Counted from the stretch's first letter, positions 1 to 13,145 are shown. The stretch: DNA of 64,000 nt from Nocardia terrae (GCF_009760405.1 NZ_WRPP01000001.1:1488001-1552000), one strand, 5' to 3'. Notes: a model not told the origin generated them from the sequence alone. A program made the numbers and translations.

Positions 1-3000
1 GGGTCCGACAACCTCTTCGACACCCTGATGGTGCTCGAGTCCTACCCCGTCGACATGAACGACATCGAACACGCCGTCGGCGACGGAAACCTCGCCATCA
101 CCCGGGTCGACGCCGCCGACGCCACCCACTACCCGCTGTCCTGCACCGCGATGCTGCGCGACACCCTGGGCATCCGCCTGCAATACCGGGCCGACCTGTT
201 CGACGCGGCGACCATCGCGACCCTCGGCGAGCAACTGCTACACCTGCTGCTGGAAATCGCGCACGACCCCACCGCGCAGGTGCGGATGATCGGACAGGAT
301 GAGTCCGCACCTTCCGCCCGTCATTCAGGCGTGCTCATGGCCGGAATCCATTCCGATGGGTTGGCGGGGGAGACGTCCGGCGACGCACTCGGCACAGTAT
401 TGCTGGCCGATGTGCTGAAGTCGGCGGTGGCCGCCAATCCGGACGGGGACGCGGTTATCGACGGGGATTGTCCGATCACCTACCGCGAACTCGATCGGCG
501 CTCGAATCGACTGGCGCGCTTGCTGATCGGACGCGGCGTCGGCCCCGAATCGGTCGTGGCGATCGGGCTGCCCCGGTCGGCGGACTGGGTGCTGGCGGTG
601 TGGGCGGTCGCCAAGACCGGGGCGGCGTTCGTCTCGGTCGATCCGGCGCATCCGCACGAGCGGAACCGCTTCGTGTGCACCGACTCCGGTGCGGGCTGGC
701 TGCTGACCCGCGACGATCTCGGGCTCGAGGTGGCCGGGATGGAGACGGTTCGGCTCGATGAGCCGGAGGCGGCCGCTCTTGCCGCGACGGCCGTGACGGA
801 TTCGGAGCGGCGTGCCCGCCCGCATCCCGCGCACCTGGCCTACGTGGTGTACACCTCCGGTTCGACCGGACAGCCGAAGGGCGTGGAGGTTTCGCACCTC
901 GGCCTGGCGGCGCTGGTGGTCGACCACGTCCGGCGCTGCGCGGTCGATCCGCGCTCCCGGGTGCTCTCGGTCGCCGCGCGCGGCTTCGACGCGGCGATTC
1001 TGGAACTGCTGCTGGCGGCGTCCGGATGCGCCGCACTGGTGGTCGCTCCGCCGGATGTCTATGGCGGGCAACCGCTGCGGGACCTGTTGCGGGACCAGCG
1101 GGTGAGCCACGCCTTCCTGACTCCGGCCGTGGCCATGTCCCTCGACAGCGCGGGGCTCGACGAGCTGCGGGTGGTGCTCACCGGCGGCGATCGCTGTGGG
1201 CCACAGCTGGTTTCGCGGTGGGCGGGCACCGACCTCGCCGGGCAGCGTCGCGTGCACAATCTGTACGGTCCGGCCGAGGCGACCATCTGGGTGACCGGGG
1301 CGCGGCTGCGACCGGAGCAGCCGATCGGGATCGGCGCTCCGATCGCGGGTATGGCGGTGGCGGTGCTGGATCCGTGGCTGCGGCCCGTGCCCGTCGGCGT
1401 GGTCGGCGAACTCTATGTCGCCGGTCCCGGTGTGGCGCGCGGGTATCGGGGCCGGGCGGGCCTGACGGCGGAACGGTTCGTCGCCGATCCCTTCGGGGCC
1501 GCCGGGGAGCGGCTGTATCGCACCGGTGACCTGGTGCGGGTGAGTGTGGACGAATCCGGCTCGAGCACGGTGGAATTCGTGGGGCGCTCCGACTTCCAGG
1601 TCAAGGTGCGCGGTCAGCGGCTGGAACTGGGCGAGATCGAGGCCGCCCTGTGCGAGCCGGCGGGAATCGAGCAGGCCGTCGTGGTCGTGCACGCGCCGGA
1701 GTCGGGCACCGCCGGTCGGCTGGTCGGCTATGTATCCGTGGCCGAGGGCCATTCGGTGGACGCGGACCAGGTCCGGCAGTTCGTCGGCGAACGGCTGCCC
1801 GCCTACATGGTGCCCGACGTGGTGATGGTGCTCGACGAGCTGCCGTTGACCGCGACCGGCAAGATCGATCGCCGTGCGCTCCCGGAACCGGTCTTCCCGC
1901 GGCACGAGTTCCGGGCACCGTCGACGCCGGTCGAGAAGATCCTCGCGGGCGTGTTCGCGGAGGTCCTCGGACTGGAGCGCGTCGGCACGGACGACGACTT
2001 CTTCGCGCTCGGCGGCGATTCCATCGTTTCGATCCAGCTGGTGACCAAGGCGCGAGCCCAGGGCGTGGTCTTCGGTCCCCGCGATGTGTTCGAACAGCGC
2101 ACCCCGGCCCGGCTGGCGGCCCGTGCGCGGCTCGCCGACGGTACGACGGCCGAGCTCGCGGAGCTGCCCGGCGGAGGGGTCGGCGAGTTCCCGCTGCTGC
2201 CGGTGGCGCGGTGGATGGTGGAGTGGGGCAAGGGATTCCAGCGCTTCGACCAGCACGTGGTGTTGCGCCTGCCCGCGGGCGTCGATGCCGAGCGCACGGC
2301 GGCGGCGCTGCGCACCGTCCTGGACCACCACGACATGCTGCGCTCCCGGCTGCACCGCGACGAGCCCGGGGAATGGTCGATCGTGGTGGCCCCGCCCGGC
2401 GGCGTCGAGGTCGCCGACGTGCTGCACCGGCGCGCGATCGACGCCGATCCCGACAGTGTGGCCGGACTGCGCGCCGTCGCCGATATCGCGTCGGCCGAAC
2501 TCGATTCGGCACTGGGCCGCCTGAATCCGCAGGGCGGCACGATGATCCAGTGCGTCCTGCTCGAACCCGAAGGCGGACAGCCGGGCTGGCTGCTGCTGGT
2601 CGCGCACCACCTGGTCATCGACGGCGTGTCCTGGCGGATCCTGGTGCCCGATCTGCTGTCGGCGCTCGACCGGCTCGCGGCGGGATCCGCCCCGGTCCTC
2701 GCCCCGGTCGGGACCTCGATGCGCCGCTGGGCACACGGACTCGTCGCCGCGGCCGCCGAACCGGACCGCAGGGCAGAGCTGCCGCTGTGGCAGTCGATGG
2801 CCGCCGGTACCGATCCGGTCCTCGGCGGCCGCGAACTGGACCCGGCGATCGATACCGCCGCCACCCTCGACCAGGTCCGGGTCGACCTGCCCGAGACGGT
2901 GACCCGCGCCTTGGTCACCAGTGTCCCGGCGGCGTTCCACGGCGGGGTGAACGACGGCCTGCTGGCCGGTCTGGCCGTGGCCGTGCGGATCTGGCGGTCC

Positions 3001-6000
3001 CGGCGCGGCCTCGACGGCGACTCGGTGCTGATCCGCCTGGAGGGCCACGGACGCGAGGAACAGGCGGTGCCCGGCGCGGATCTGTCGCGCACCGTCGGGT
3101 GGTTCACTTCGATGTTCCCGGTCCGATTCGACCTGAGCGGACTCGATTCCGATGACCTCGGTGCGCGGGCGCTGGCGGCGGCGGTGTTCACGGTCAAGGA
3201 GACTTTGCGCTCGATCCCCGACAAGGGTCTCGGCTACGGCATGCTGCGCTACCTCGATCCGGAGACCGCCGCGGCCCTGCCGGACCGCATGCCGGGCCGG
3301 ATCGGCTTCAACTACCTGGGCCGGGTCGCGGGCACCGGCGGAATCGACGGTGGGCTGGGCGAATTGGCGGTTCCCGTCGACCCCGAGATGCCGGTGACGG
3401 TGGCCTTGGACGTCAGCGCCCTGGTGACCGACGACCGCATGCACGCCACCTTCCGCTACCCGCGCACCCTGCTCGCCGCCGCGGACGTCGAGGAAGTGGC
3501 GGGCTTGTGGACCGACGCGGTGACCGCACTCGCCGCGCTCGCCGAAACCCCCGGCGCGGGCGGACATTCACCCTCGGATTTCGAGCTGGTGACGCTGACC
3601 CGGCCGGAGGTCGCGGCGCTCGACCGTGCCTACCCGTCGCTGTCGGACGTCTGGCCGGTGACCCCGCTGCAGGCCGGACTGCTGTTCCACGCCCACCTCG
3701 CCGACAGCGCCGACGGCATCGATGTGTATGCCGCGCAGGTGGTTCTGCGGATGTCCGGCCCGCTGGATCCGGAGCGATTGCGGGCCGCCGCGACGGCGCT
3801 GGTGGAGCGGAACGCCGGTCTGCGCACCGCGTTCACGACCACCGGCGGCGGCGTCAGCGTCGCTGTCGTCTGCGAGAACCTCGAAGTGCCCTGGCGTGTA
3901 GTCGATCTGACCGACCGACCCGACGCGGAGTCGGCCGTGGCGGAGCTGGCCGCGGCCGACAAGGCCGAACGGTTCGACCTCACCGCCGCCCCGCTGCTGC
4001 GCTTCACCCTCGCCGAGCTGGCCGCCGACCGGTGGGCGCTGATCCTCACCGACCACCACGTCATCCTCGACGGCTGGTCCTGGCCGCTGCTGGTCACCGA
4101 CCTGTTCACCCGCTACGCCGACGGCCTCGACACCGGTGTGGCGGTGGATTCGTACCGGGACTTCCTGGCGTGGTCGGCGACCCGCGATCGCGACGCGGCG
4201 CGCACGGCCTGGTCCGACGCACTGTCCGGCGTCGAACCGACCCTGATCGCCGATCCCGCCGCGACCGCCGCCGCCGCGGTGGTGGACCACTCGCTGGTGA
4301 TCGACGAGGCGGGAACCCGGGACCTGCTCGCCACGGCGGCCGCCGCCGGCGTCACGCTGAACACGGTGCTGCAGTCGGCCTGGGCGATGATCGTGGCGCA
4401 GCTGACCGGCCGCACCGACGTCGTGTTCGGCACCACGGTCTCCGGGCGGCCCGCCGAGGTCCCCGGGGCCGACCGCACGATCGGGTTGTTCATCAACACG
4501 ATTCCCACCCGAGTCCGGCTCGACCCCGCCGAAACCGTGGGCGGACTGTGGACGCGCCTGCACGCCGAGCAGGCCGCCCTGCTCGACCATCACCACCTCG
4601 GCTTGACCGACATCCAGGCGCTCACCGGCAACGACACCCTGTTCGACACCGCCATGGTGCTCGAGTCCTATCCCGTCGACGTGCGCAACATCCAGCGCGT
4701 CAGCGGCCACGGCAGCCTCGAACTGACCGGCGTGACCGGCGCCGACTCCACCCATTACCCCTTGTCCTGCACCGTGATCCAGCAGGACACGCTCCGTATC
4801 CGGCTGCAGTACCAGCCGGATCTGGTCGCCGCCCGAACGGTCGCGGCACTGGCCGAGCGGCTGCGGGTCGTGCTGGCGTCCCTCTCCGGGGCCCCGGACC
4901 TGACGATGCGGGAGGTCGCGATTCTCCCCGCCGCGGAAAGCGCCGCGCTGCTGGCGGATTGGGGACGCAACGATTCGGCCGATCTGCTCGACGGCTCCGA
5001 ACTCGGCGCGCCGCTGCCGATCCTGCTGGCCACGGCGGCGGCCATGCGCCCGGACGGGGAAGCCGTCGTGGAGGGCGACCGCCGGATCACCTACCGGGAG
5101 CTCGACGAGCGCTCGAATCGACTGGCGCGCTACCTCATCGAGCAGGGGGCGGGGCCCGAAGCAGTCGTGGCCATCGGGTTGTCGCGGTCGCTCGAGTGGG
5201 TGCTGGCCGTGTGGGCCATCACCAAGACCGGCGCCGCGTTCCTGACCGTCGATCCCGCGCACCCGCTCGACCGCAACCGGTTCGTGTGCGCCGACTCCGC
5301 GGTGCGCGTGGGGATCACGGTCGCCCGCCGGCGCGCGACGCTGCCCGGAGACGACGTGCGATGGCTGGTCCTCGACGACGCGGAGCCGATGGCCGCGATC
5401 GATCGATGCCCGGCCGGTGCGGTGACCGAGGCGGAACGCAGTCGGCCGGTGCGGCGCGACAATATCGCCTACGTGATCTACACCTCCGGCTCGACGGGCC
5501 GTCCCAAGGGCGTCGCGGTCAGTCACGCGGGTCTCGCCACGCTGGCCGCCGCACACCGCCGCGCCTACGCGGTCGAGGCCGAATCGCGCGTCCTGGGCGT
5601 CGGCGCACGGACATTCGACGTCGCGATGCTCGAACTGCTGCTCGCCGTCTCGGCGGGCGCGGTGCTGGTGATCACCCCCGATGACGTGTACGGCGGCAGC
5701 GTGCTCACCGAGCTCCTGCGCGAGCAGCGCATCACCCACGCGTGGCTGACGCCCTCGGTGGCGGCGTCCCTGGACCCCGCGGGGCTCGACGATCTGCGGG
5801 TGATGTGGGTCGGCGGTGAACATTTCGCGCCGCAGCTGGTCGCGCGCTGGTCGCGCACCGATGCCGCGGGCGCGCGCCGGTTCTTCAATTCCTACGGGCC
5901 GACCGAGGCCACGATCATCACCTCGGTCAGCCCGGAACTGCGGGCGGGCGAACCCATTACGCTCGGGTCCGGAATCGCGGGGCTGCACCTGACGGTGCTG

Positions 6001-9000
6001 GACGCGTGGCTGCGGCCGGTGCCCGAGGGCGTGGTGGGCGAGCTGTATGTGGCCGGACCCGGTGTGGCGCGCGGCTATCGGGGGCGCGCCGGATTGACCG
6101 CGAGCCGGTTCGTGGCCGATCCCTTCGGCACGCCCGGGCAGCGGCTCTACCGGACCGGTGATCTGGTGCGCTGGGTGACCGGCGAATCCGGTTCGGGCAC
6201 ACCGCTACTGGTGTATATGGGCCGGTCCGACTTCCAGGTCAAGGTGCGCGGGCAGCGACTGGAACTCGGCGAAGTCGAAGCGGCCCTGTGCGAGGTCGAC
6301 GGCGTCGGCCAGGCGGTGGTTCTGCATCGCACAGGTGAAAACGGTTCCGCCGGTGCGCGACTGGTGGGCTACGTCGTCGGTTCCGCACTGGATCCGGTGG
6401 AGGTCAAGCGCGCCGTCGGAGAGCGGCTGCCCAGGTTCATGGTGCCCGACGCGATTCTCGTGCTCGATGCGCTGCCGTTGAACAGCAGCGGCAAGATCGA
6501 TCGGAAAGCCCTGCCGGAACCCGTGTTCAGCGGCGAGGATTTCCGGGAACCGGCCACCCCGACCGAGCGGATCGTGGCGCGGGTCTTCGCCGACGTCCTC
6601 GGGCTCGAGCGGGTCGGCGCCGACGACGACTTCTTCGCCGTCGGCGGAAACTCGTTGTCGGCCACCCGATTGTCGGCGCGACTGGCGGACGCGGTCGGCG
6701 TGCCGGTCGCCGTGCGGGACGTGTTCGAAGCCTCGGCCGTCGCGGAGCTGGCGGGCGTGCTCGACGCGCGGGGCGCCGACGCGGCATCGACCGGACCGCG
6801 GTTGGAGCCGAAGGCGCGTCCGGAACGCGTGCCGCTGTCGTTCGCGCAGCAGCGCATGTGGTTCGTGAACCGGTTCGCCCCGGAGTCGGTGTCCTACAGC
6901 ATCCCGCTGGTACTGCGGTTGTCGGGCACGCTGGACGCCGAGGCGCTCGCGGCGGCGATCCTGGACGTGCTGGCCCGCCACGAGGTCCTGCGCACCCGAT
7001 ACCCGGATGTGGACGGCGTGCCCTACCAGGTGGTGGTGCCGGTCGCCGAGCTGGCGGCGACGCTGGACAGCGATCTGGCGCCCCGGGTGGTGGACGAACC
7101 GAAGACCGCCGACGCCGTGGCCGACGTGGTCTCGACGGGATTCGATGTGGCCGAGCGGATTCCGCTGCGGGTGCGGCTGCTCTCCACCGGCCCCGACGAG
7201 TACGTCCTGGTGATGGTCGTGCACCACATCAATGCCGACGGATTCTCGCTGGCGCCGCTCGCCCGCGATCTGGCGGCGGCGTACGCGGCCAGAAGCGCCG
7301 GGCGGCAACCGCAATGGACGCCGCTGCCGGTGCAGTACGCCGATTACGCCCTCTGGCAGCGGGAACTGCTCGGCTCGGCCGATGAGCCGGAATCGCTGCC
7401 GGCCCGGCAACTGGGGTACTGGCGCGATCAGCTCGCCGGCCTGCCCGAGGTGCTGGAACTGCCGACCGATCGACCCCGACCGGCCGTGGCCTCGCATCGC
7501 GGCGCGACCTATGGATTCACCGTGGAACCGGCGGTGGTATCCGGGCTGCAACGGGTGGCGCAGTCGTCCGGGGTGACCATGTTCATGGTCTTCCACGCCG
7601 CGCTGGCCCTGCTGCTGTCGAGGCTGTCCGGCAGCTCGGATATCGCGGTCGGCACACCGGTTTCGGGCCGCGGGTCGGCGCTGCTGGACGATCTGGTGGG
7701 CATGTTCGTCAACACGGTCGTGTTGCGGACCCGGGTGGACGAGTCGGTGTCGTTCGCCGACTTCCTGGCTGGGGTGCGGGCGGTGGATCTGGATGCGTTC
7801 GCGCGGGCGGAGATTCCGTTCGAGCAGGTGGTGGAGGCGTTGGATCCGCCGCGCAGCCAGGCGCATCATCCGCTGTTCCAGGTCATGCTCGGGTTCCACA
7901 ATCTCGACGAGGTGCACGTCGAGCTGCCCGGGGTCGCGGTGTCCACCTCCGGCGCCGATATCGGGGTCGAACGTTTCGACCTGACCCTGACCCTCACCGA
8001 CACACCCGATGAACGAGGCGCGATTCCGGTCGGAATGAGCTACGCCACCGACCTTTTCGACGCCGCCACCATCGCGCGGCTGTCCCAAAGGCTGGGCCGC
8101 GTGCTGGCCGCCGTCGCCGAGAACCCGTCGATTCCGGTGCGCGACATCGATGTGCTGTCCGCGCGGGAACGCGAGCGGGTCCTGCGCGAATGGGGCCGGG
8201 TCGACCGCGTCGAGCCCGCCGCGGTTGTCACACTGCCGGACTTGCTGGCCGCCGCGGTGGCCGCGAATCCGGACGGTGACGCGGTCATCGACGGTGCGCG
8301 CCGGATCTCCTACCGCGAACTCGACGAACGCTCGAACCGGCTGGCGCACCGGCTGATCGAGCAGGGCGCGAGGCCGGAAACGGTGGTCGCGATCGCGCTG
8401 CCTCGCACACTGGAATGGGTGCTCGCGGTCTGGGCGATCACCAAGACCGGAGCCGGATTCCTGTCCCTGGATCCGGCGCATCCGCTCGATCGCAACCAGT
8501 TCATGTGTATCGATTCCGGTGTGCTGCTGGGTATTACGGTCGAGCGCTACGCCGAGGCGCTGCCGCGGGACGGCATGTCCTGGCTGCTGCTCGACTCTCA
8601 GAGCGACAAATCCCTCGGATACACAGGGAAGGTCGAGAGGGCAGCTGTGCGCCCGCTCGGTGTGGCGTATGTCGTCTACACCTCCGGTTCGACGGGAGTG
8701 CCCAAGGGAGTCACGGTCACCCACGCCGGATTGGCGGCGGTCGCCGCGGCTCAGCAGCGCGACTACGCGGTCACCGCGGAAGCCCGGGTATTGGGCGTAG
8801 CCGCACGCGTTTTCGATGCGTCGATGCTCGAGCTTCTGCTCGCGGTCCCAGTCGGTGCGGCCCTGGTTCTCGCCCCGGCCGATGCCTACGGTGGTCCGGC
8901 GCTGACCGCGCTGCTGCGGGAACAGCGCATCAGCCACGCCTTCCTGACCCCGTCGGTGGTGGCCTCACTCGATCCCGAAGGGCTCGACGACCTGCGCGTG

Positions 9001-10776
9001 CTGACCGTGGGTGGCGAAGGCTACTCACCGCGCCTGGTGACGCGCTGGTCGCGCACCGACGCGCGAAACGAGCGCCGCTTCTTCAATACGTATGGTCCGA
9101 CCGAGACCACGATCATCACGATGATCAGTCGCGAACTCTGCGATGGGGATCCGCTCGAACTCGGCACCGGCATCGACGGTATCGGTGTGCTGGTGCTGGA
9201 TGCGTGGTTGCGGCCGGTGCCGGTGGGTGTGGTCGGCGAGCTGTATCTCTCCGGTGCGGGTCTGGCGCGGGGATACCGGGATCGAGCGGGGCTGACGGCA
9301 GCGCGCTTCGTGGCGAATCCCGTTGGCGCGCCGGGGGAGCGGCTCTATCGCACGGGCGACCTGGTGCGGTGGACGGAGTCGGCTTCCGGCTCGGGTGCCC
9401 TGATGTTCGTGGGCCGCTCCGACTTCCAGGTGAAGGTGCGCGGACAACGCCTCGAACTCGGCGAGGTCGAGGCGGCCTTGACCGCGACGGCGGGCATCGC
9501 GGAGGCGGTGGCGGTCGTCGCGGACGAGGGCGAAAGCTCCGGGACCGCAACCCGATTGGTGAGCTACGTCGTACCCGAGGCGGGTTCGGTGGTCGACCCG
9601 GCGCACATTCGCCGGTCGGTGGCCGAACGCCTCCCGGGATACATGGTGCCCGACGTGGTGATGGTCCTCGACGAACTGCCTTTGACCCCCACCGGGAAGA
9701 TCGATCGCCGCGCACTGCCGGCGGCCGAGTCCGCGCCCCGGCGGTTCCGATCCCCGGGCACCCGACTCGAACAACTCGTCGCCGACGTGTTCGCCGAAGT
9801 GCTCGGCGTCGAAAAGGTCGGCGCCGACGACGATTTCTTCGCCCTCGGCGGCACTTCGCTCACCGCGGTGCAGGTCGTCTCGCTGGTGCGCGCTCGCGGT
9901 GGCGGCCGGCTGCAATTCGGGCAGCTGTTCTCCGACGCCACCCCGGCCGCGCTCGCCCGCACCCTGGAGAACGGGTCACAGCACCTGGACATCTCACTGG
10001 GTGTGCTGACCCCCTTGCGGTCCTCGGGCACCCGGCCTCCGCTGATCTGCGTCCATCCCGGCGGTGGCCTCGCCTGGGTCTACGGCTCGCTGGTGGCACA
10101 ACTGGATCCCGACCGGCCCGTCTACGGGCTCCAGGATCCCTACATCGTCGCCGACGAGCCCCGATCGGAATCCGTTGCGGCCTACGCGGATCGCTACGTC
10201 CGCGAAATCCTCGACCGCTTCCCCGGCGCCACCTACAACCTGCTGGGCTGGTCGCTGGGCGGCCAGATCGCCCACGCCATGGCCGTGCGGCTACAGGAAC
10301 TCGGCCACTCGGTCGGTCTGCTGGCCTTGGTCGACGCCATTCCGGAGAACGTCGTCCACGAGACCCGCGAACCGACGCAACAGGACGTCGCGGCCTCGGT
10401 CGCCCGCATCCTGGGCGGCTGGCAGGACGCCCTGAACCTGGACGAGATCCCCGAGATCGACGATCTCGACGAGTTCTACGCTCTGCTCGCCGACCGCATC
10501 GGTGGCACCGGAATGCTCACGCCCCAACAGGTTCAGCGGGTCCTCGAGAGCTTCTCCCACCCGCTGCCGTACCGGCCCGGCCGCTTCACCGGTGACGCCC
10601 TGCTCTTCACCGCCGCCCGCGAATCCGGCCGCTCCCGCCTCGCCGACACCTGGCGTCCCTACATCACCGGCCGCATCGACCAGATCTCCACCGACGAATG
10701 GCACACGGGCATGCTCAACCCCGACAATGCCCGCCACCTCGCCCCCTTCCTGAAATCCCGCCTCACCGACCGCTGA
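1..10776 (+). CDS. Non-ribosomal peptide synthetase, C-terminal part (5' end outside window)
   Basis: Assembly-line enzyme joining amino acids into a peptide. The frame is open from base 1, so the start lies upstream. Approximate domains by nucleotide: end of a C domain 1-300; A1 400-1890; T1 1920-2110 with the GGDSI form typical ahead of epimerases; E 2165-3560 ([10 protein letters not shown] near 2605); C2 3610-4930 (HHVILDG); A2 4990-6520; T2 6550-6760; C3 6820-8150 (HHINADG); A3 8230-9715; T3 9750-9965; type I TE 10005-10770 with GWSLGG serine and a late EWHTG histidine. All A domains keep YTSGSTG, YRTGDL and GKIDR motifs. The E domain predicts a D-residue at the first complete module. 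The leading C fragment closely resembles C2, which follows an E domain, so the upstream module may also be epimerising (inference). The TE marks the end of the line. Substrates are not called; no MbtH-like gene is visible. Confidence 0.96.
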   Translation, partial: GSDNLFDTLMVLESYPVDMNDIEHAVGDGNLAITRVDAADATHYPLSCTAMLRDTLGIRLQYRADLFDAATIATLGEQLLHLLLEIAHDPTAQVRMIGQDESAPSARHSGVLMAGIHSDGLAGETSGDALGTVLLADVLKSAVAANPDGDAVIDGDCPITYRELDRRSNRLARLLIGRGVGPESVVAIGLPRSADWVLAVWAVAKTGAAFVSVDPAHPHERNRFVCTDSGAGWLLTRDDLGLEVAGMETVRLDEPEAAALAATAVTDSERRARPHPAHLAYVVYTSGSTGQPKGVEVSHLGLAALVVDHVRRCAVDPRSRVLSVAARGFDAAILELLLAASGCAALVVAPPDVYGGQPLRDLLRDQRVSHAFLTPAVAMSLDSAGLDELRVVLTGGDRCGPQLVSRWAGTDLAGQRRVHNLYGPAEATIWVTGARLRPEQPIGIGAPIAGMAVAVLDPWLRPVPVGVVGELYVAGPGVARGYRGRAGLTAERFVADPFGAAGERLYRTGDLVRVSVDESGSSTVEFVGRSDFQVKVRGQRLELGEIEAALCEPAGIEQAVVVVHAPESGTAGRLVGYVSVAEGHSVDADQVRQFVGERLPAYMVPDVVMVLDELPLTATGKIDRRALPEPVFPRHEFRAPSTPVEKILAGVFAEVLGLERVGTDDDFFALGGDSIVSIQLVTKARAQGVVFGPRDVFEQRTPARLAARARLADGTTAELAELPGGGVGEFPLLPVARWMVEWGKGFQRFDQHVVLRLPAGVDAERTAAALRTVLDHHDMLRSRLHRDEPGEWSIVVAPPGGVEVADVLHRRAIDADPDSVAGLRAVADIASAELDSALGRLNPQGGTMIQCVLLEPEGGQPGWLLLVAHHLVIDGVSWRILVPDLLSALDRLAAGSAPVLAPVGTSMRRWAHGLVAAAAEPDRRAELPLWQSMAAGTDPVLGGRELDPAIDTAATLDQVRVDLPETVTRALVTSVPAAFHGGVNDGLLAGLAVAVRIWRSRRGLDGDSVLIRLEGHGREEQAVPGADLSRTVGWFTSMFPVRFDLSGLDSDDLGARALAAAVFTVKETLRSIPDKGLGYGMLRYLDPETAAALPDRMPGRIGFNYLGRVAGTGGIDGGLGELAVPVDPEMPVTVALDVSALVTDDRMHATFRYPRTLLAAADVEEVAGLWTDAVTALAALAETPGAGGHSPSDFELVTLTRPEVAALDRAYPSLSDVWPVTPLQAGLLFHAHLADSADGIDVYAAQVVLRMSGPLDPERLRAAATALVERNAGLRTAFTTTGGGVSVAVVCENLEVPWRVVDLTDRPDAESAVAELAAADKAERFDLTAAPLLRFTLAELAADRWALILTDHHVILDGWSWPLLVTDLFTRYADGLDTGVAVDSYRDFLAWSATRDRDAARTAWSDALSGVEPTLIADPAATAAAAVVDHSLVIDEAGTRDLLATAAAAGVTLNTVLQSAWAMIVAQLTGRTDVVFGTTVSGRPAEVPGADRTIGLFINTIPTRVRLDPAETVGGLWTRLHAEQAALLDHHHLGLTDIQALTGNDTLFDTAMVLESYPVDVRNIQRVSGHGSLELTGVTGADSTHYPLSCTVIQQDTLRIRLQYQPDLVAARTVAALAERLRVVLASLSGAPDLTMREVAILPAAESAALLADWGRNDSADLLDGSELGAPLPILLATAAAMRPDGEAVVEGDRRITYRELDERSNRLARYLIEQGAGPEAVVAIGLSRSLEWVLAVWAITKTGAAFLTVDPAHPLDRNRFVCADSAVRVGITVARRRATLPGDDVRWLVLDDAEPMAAIDRCPAGAVTEAERSRPVRRDNIAYVIYTSGSTGRPKGVAVSHAGLATLAAAHRRAYAVEAESRVLGVGARTFDVAMLELLLAVSAGAVLVITPDDVYGGSVLTELLREQRITHAWLTPSVAASLDPAGLDDLRVMWVGGEHFAPQLVARWSRTDAAGARRFFNSYGPTEATIITSVSPELRAGEPITLGSGIAGLHLTVLDAWLRPVPEGVVGELYVAGPGVARGYRGRAGLTASRFVADPFGTPGQRLYRTGDLVRWVTGESGSGTPLLVYMGRSDFQVKVRGQRLELGEVEAALCEVDGVGQAVVLHRTGENGSAGARLVGYVVGSALDPVEVKRAVGERLPRFMVPDAILVLDALPLNSSGKIDRKALPEPVFSGEDFREPATPTERIVARVFADVLGLERVGADDDFFAVGGNSLSATRLSARLADAVGVPVAVRDVFEASAVAELAGVLDARGADAASTGPRLEPKARPERVPLSFAQQRMWFVNRFAPESVSYSIPLVLRLSGTLDAEALAAAILDVLARHEVLRTRYPDVDGVPYQVVVPVAELAATLDSDLAPRVVDEPKTADAVADVVSTGFDVAERIPLRVRLLSTGPDEYVLVMVVHHINADGFSLAPLARDLAAAYAARSAGRQPQWTPLPVQYADYALWQRELLGSADEPESLPARQLGYWRDQLAGLPEVLELPTDRPRPAVASHRGATYGFTVEPAVVSGLQRVAQSSGVTMFMVFHAALALLLSRLSGSSDIAVGTPVSGRGSALLDDLVGMFVNTVVLRTRVDESVSFADFLAGVRAVDLDAFARAEIPFEQVVEALDPPRSQAHHPLFQVMLGFHNLDEVHVELPGVAVSTSGADIGVERFDLTLTLTDTPDERGAIPVGMSYATDLFDAATIARLSQRLGRVLAAVAENPSIPVRDIDVLSARERERVLREWGRVDRVEPAAVVTLPDLLAAAVAANPDGDAVIDGARRISYRELDERSNRLAHRLIEQGARPETVVAIALPRTLEWVLAVWAITKTGAGFLSLDPAHPLDRNQFMCIDSGVLLGITVERYAEALPRDGMSWLLLDSQSDKSLGYTGKVERAAVRPLGVAYVVYTSGSTGVPKGVTVTHAGLAAVAAAQQRDYAVTAEARVLGVAARVFDASMLELLLAVPVGAALVLAPADAYGGPALTALLREQRISHAFLTPSVVASLDPEGLDDLRVLTVGGEGYSPRLVTRWSRTDARNERRFFNTYGPTETTIITMISRELCDGDPLELGTGIDGIGVLVLDAWLRPVPVGVVGELYLSGAGLARGYRDRAGLTAARFVANPVGAPGERLYRTGDLVRWTESASGSGALMFVGRSDFQVKVRGQRLELGEVEAALTATAGIAEAVAVVADEGESSGTATRLVSYVVPEAGSVVDPAHIRRSVAERLPGYMVPDVVMVLDELPLTPTGKIDRRALPAAESAPRRFRSPGTRLEQLVADVFAEVLGVEKVGADDDFFALGGTSLTAVQVVSLVRARGGGRLQFGQLFSDATPAALARTLENGSQHLDISLGVLTPLRSSGTRPPLICVHPGGGLAWVYGSLVAQLDPDRPVYGLQDPYIVADEPRSESVAAYADRYVREILDRFPGATYNLLGWSLGGQIAHAMAVRLQELGHSVGLLALVDAIPENVVHETREPTQQDVAASVARILGGWQDALNLDEIPEIDDLDEFYALLADRIGGTGMLTPQQVQRVLESFSHPLPYRPGRFTGDALLFTAARESGRSRLADTWRPYITGRIDQISTDEWHTGMLNPDNARHLAPFLKSRLTDR

Positions 10777-10805
10777 GCTCGGCGGGGCGGGATTCCAGGT
10801 CGGCG

Positions 10806-11870
10806 CTAGAGGCCGAGCTGGGTGGAGGCGGCGGCGGTGCCTTCGACGCGCGCCCGGATCTTGGCGAAGGCGGTGTCACGGGAGGTGGAGACGTCGTCGC
10901 CGAAAGGAGAGAAGCCGCAGTCGTCGCAGGTGCCGAGGCGGTCGACGGGGATATGGCGGGCCGCGGTGAGGATGCGGTCGCGGACCTGCTCGGGGGTCTC
11001 CACGACGGGGTCGATCGGGTCGATGACACCGATGAAAACGCGTGCGTCCGAAGGCAAGTGGTCGGCGATCAGGCGAAGCACGCGGTCGGGGTCGGATTCG
11101 CTGGCCAGCTGTACGTAGAAGGTGCCGGCGTGCATGGTGAACAGCTTCGGAAGCAAGTCCGCGTAGTCGATGTCGAGACTGTGGGTCGAGTCCTGGTCGC
11201 CGCCGGGGCAGGTATGGATGCCGATGCGCCGGCGCTCCTGCGGGGAGAAGCGGTCCAGCACACGGTTGTTCAACTCGACGAACGAATCCAGCACGCCGCC
11301 GGACGGATCGAGCTTGAGGGACAGGCGGCCCTCGGTGAAGTCGAGCTGGACCGAATGCGCGCCCGCGTCGAGCGCGCGGCGGATATCGGCCTCCGCGTTG
11401 TCGACCAGGTCGGAGAGGAACTGCTCGCGTGAGTATCCGGCGATTCCGTCGGCGGGATAGAGCAGGCTCAGCGCCGACGCCGCGATGACCGCCTGTTTGA
11501 CCGGCACCGTCGCGTACTTCTGGGCGGCGGCGAGATAGGACTCGGCGAAGGCGCCGTAGCGGAACGGCCCCGCCGTGAGCGTCGGCAGCTGCCGAATGTG
11601 GCCGTCCGCGAAGGGAATCACCACGCCCTCTGGACTCAGATTCGTCGCGCCGGCGAGCGGGTAGGTCGCGAAACTCGGTTTGCTCTGCTCACCGTCGGTG
11701 ACGACGGGTGACCCGAGCGACTCCAGCTGCCCGATGGTCTCGCGCACCGCGGTGTCGTAGAGCTCGGCGAGGGCATCGTCGTCGATGCGCCCGGCGGCGT
11801 GTTCCTGAATACCGTTCAGCAGCTGTGCGGGTCGCGGAATGCTTCCGATGGGTTCGGTTGGCAACGGCAT
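10806..11870 (-). CDS. Cobalamin-independent methionine synthase-like protein (MetE C-terminal barrel)
   Basis: A 354-aa protein of the UROD/MetE barrel family, half the length of true MetE because the N-terminal barrel is absent. Likely zinc ligands are visible: His219 and Cys221 in IHTCPGG, and the Cys315/Cys318 pair in CDDCGF. Family members transfer methyl groups to thiols; the methyl donor here is unknown. The start at 11870 is chosen because GGGGAG sits 7 nt upstream and homology begins at MPLPTEPIGSIPR; the frame extends further upstream without support. It is convergent with the peptide synthetase, 29 bp away, with no clear hairpin between them. Function as a real methionine synthase is uncertain. 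Confidence 0.85.
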   Translation of the reverse strand: MPLPTEPIGSIPRPAQLLNGIQEHAAGRIDDDALAELYDTAVRETIGQLESLGSPVVTDGEQSKPSFATYPLAGATNLSPEGVVIPFADGHIRQLPTLTAGPFRYGAFAESYLAAAQKYATVPVKQAVIAASALSLLYPADGIAGYSREQFLSDLVDNAEADIRRALDAGAHSVQLDFTEGRLSLKLDPSGGVLDSFVELNNRVLDRFSPQERRRIGIHTCPGGDQDSTHSLDIDYADLLPKLFTMHAGTFYVQLASESDPDRVLRLIADHLPSDARVFIGVIDPIDPVVETPEQVRDRILTAARHIPVDRLGTCDDCGFSPFGDDVSTSRDTAFAKIRARVEGTAAASTQLGL

Positions 11871-12076
11871 GAGCGTTCTCCCCTCGGTGTTCTGCAGGCA
11901 TGGCAGAGCACGGGTACCGATCAAGTGAGTGCTGATGACTGCGAAATCGCCGCGACCTTGAAAGCGTAGCAACCAAACGGGATTCGCTGTCCGAGATCAC
12001 CGAACCGAATCACTCGATACGCATGACACCCGTGGACTGCGCCGGCCCACTGAGATAGGACGTACCCGCCCCGCCG

Positions 12077-12382
12077 ATGATCGCGCTGGCTGCCTCGGCG
12101 GCCGTCGCCGCGGCTGCCGCCACCGTCGCCGAACTCACGCTGGGTCTCGGCATGATCGTCGGATTCCGGACCCACTACGTCGCGGCGGCAATGACATTGG
12201 TACTGACCACCTTCGCCCTCGCCATGGCGACCTCGGTCGGCATCGGCTCCATGCTGTCCTACGCCGTCCCGTTCCTGGTCGCCGCGGCCGCGACGATCGA
12301 GGTCACCGGCCCCGGCCGAGGCTCGACTCTCCCAGCGACTCGGCGCGAGCGCGCAGGAACTCCCGTTCCGGGCCATTCGTAG
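12077..12382 (+). pseudogene. Truncated DoxX-family membrane protein fragment
   Basis: The first 77 codons encode two to three hydrophobic helices with the DoxX-like run ELTLGLGMIVGFRTHY followed by a second helix with TFALAMAT. A complete DoxX protein begins with another helix and a conserved N-terminal loop; here an in-frame stop lies at 12056 and no such sequence is found upstream in any frame. The 3' end runs about 80 bp into the opposite-strand sigma pseudogene with a non-hydrophobic tail. I read it as a remnant, though a short functional membrane protein cannot be excluded. Confidence 0.45.
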
Positions 12383-13144
12383 TGAGGGCGATGGCCCGCT
12401 CGTAGGCCGCGGCCGCCTCGGCCTCGCGGCCCAGGCGGCGGAGCAGATCGGCACGGATGGCGTGGAACAGATGGTGGTCCTCCAGTGGGAGGGTCACCAA
12501 TTCTGCGAGAGCTGTTGCGGGGCCGGAGACTTCGGCCAGGGCCACCGCGCGGTTGAGCAGCACCATCGGGTTGGGGGTCAGAGCCGCGAGCTGGTCGTAG
12601 AGGGCGAGGATCTGGGGCCAGTCGGTGGCGGCTGCGGTGCGGGCATCGGTGTGGACGGCCTGAATGGCGGCCTGGATCTGGTAGGGGCCGGGGTGATTTC
12701 GGCGTAGGCACTCGCGGACCAGGGCGTGGCCCTCGGCGATCAGCGCCGCGTCCCAGCGGGTGCGGTCCCGAACGGGGAGCGGGATCAGCTCGCCATCCGC
12801 GGAAGTGCGTGCGGCGCGGCGTGATTCGGTGAGGATCAGCAGCGCGAGCAGGCCCTCGGCCTCGGGCTCGTCGGGCATGAGTTCGGCGAGCACCCGGGCC
12901 CGGGCGGATCGCCTCGGCGCACAGCTCCGTCCGGGTCAGTCGGTCTCCCGCGGTGGCGGTGTAGCCCTCGGTGAAGATCAGGTAGATGACCCGCCGGCAC
13001 GGCGTCCAGGCGCTCGGGCAGATCGGCGTCGGCGGGAACCCGGTAGGGGATGCGGGCGTCGCGGATCAGGCTGGCCACGGCACGACCGTAGTGCGCGGTG
13101 AAGACCGCTTCGACGGCCGCCACATCGACAGCGCCCGAGGCCAT
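12303..13144 (-). pseudogene. Decayed ECF42-type sigma factor with C-terminal helical extension
   Basis: Starts at 13144, one base after the stop of the YCII-type chimera. The first 25 residues match the ECF42 N-terminus (VEAVFTAHYGRAVASLIR) and then jump directly to the RDARIPYRVPADADLPERL segment that normally follows sigma region 4. Regions 2 and 4, roughly 140 residues, are therefore missing. Two apparent single-base insertions follow: near 12985-12990 (GTG CCG GCG GGTC where GTG CTG CGG GTC is expected) and near 12892-12900. The remaining 196 codons from 12893 encode the intact C-terminal TPR-like extension. ECF42 genes normally sit beside DGPF/YCII genes, as here. Without DNA-binding regions it cannot act as a sigma factor. 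Confidence 0.8.
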
Positions 13145-13145
13145 C

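Noticed and set aside
325..3567. A 1080-codon minus-strand open frame opposite the NRPS, and similar ones at 3568-5988 and 6205-8937
   Set aside because: These are shadows of G/C-biased codons; they are rich in Arg, His, Pro and Gly, have no domain pattern and lie opposite clear NRPS domains.
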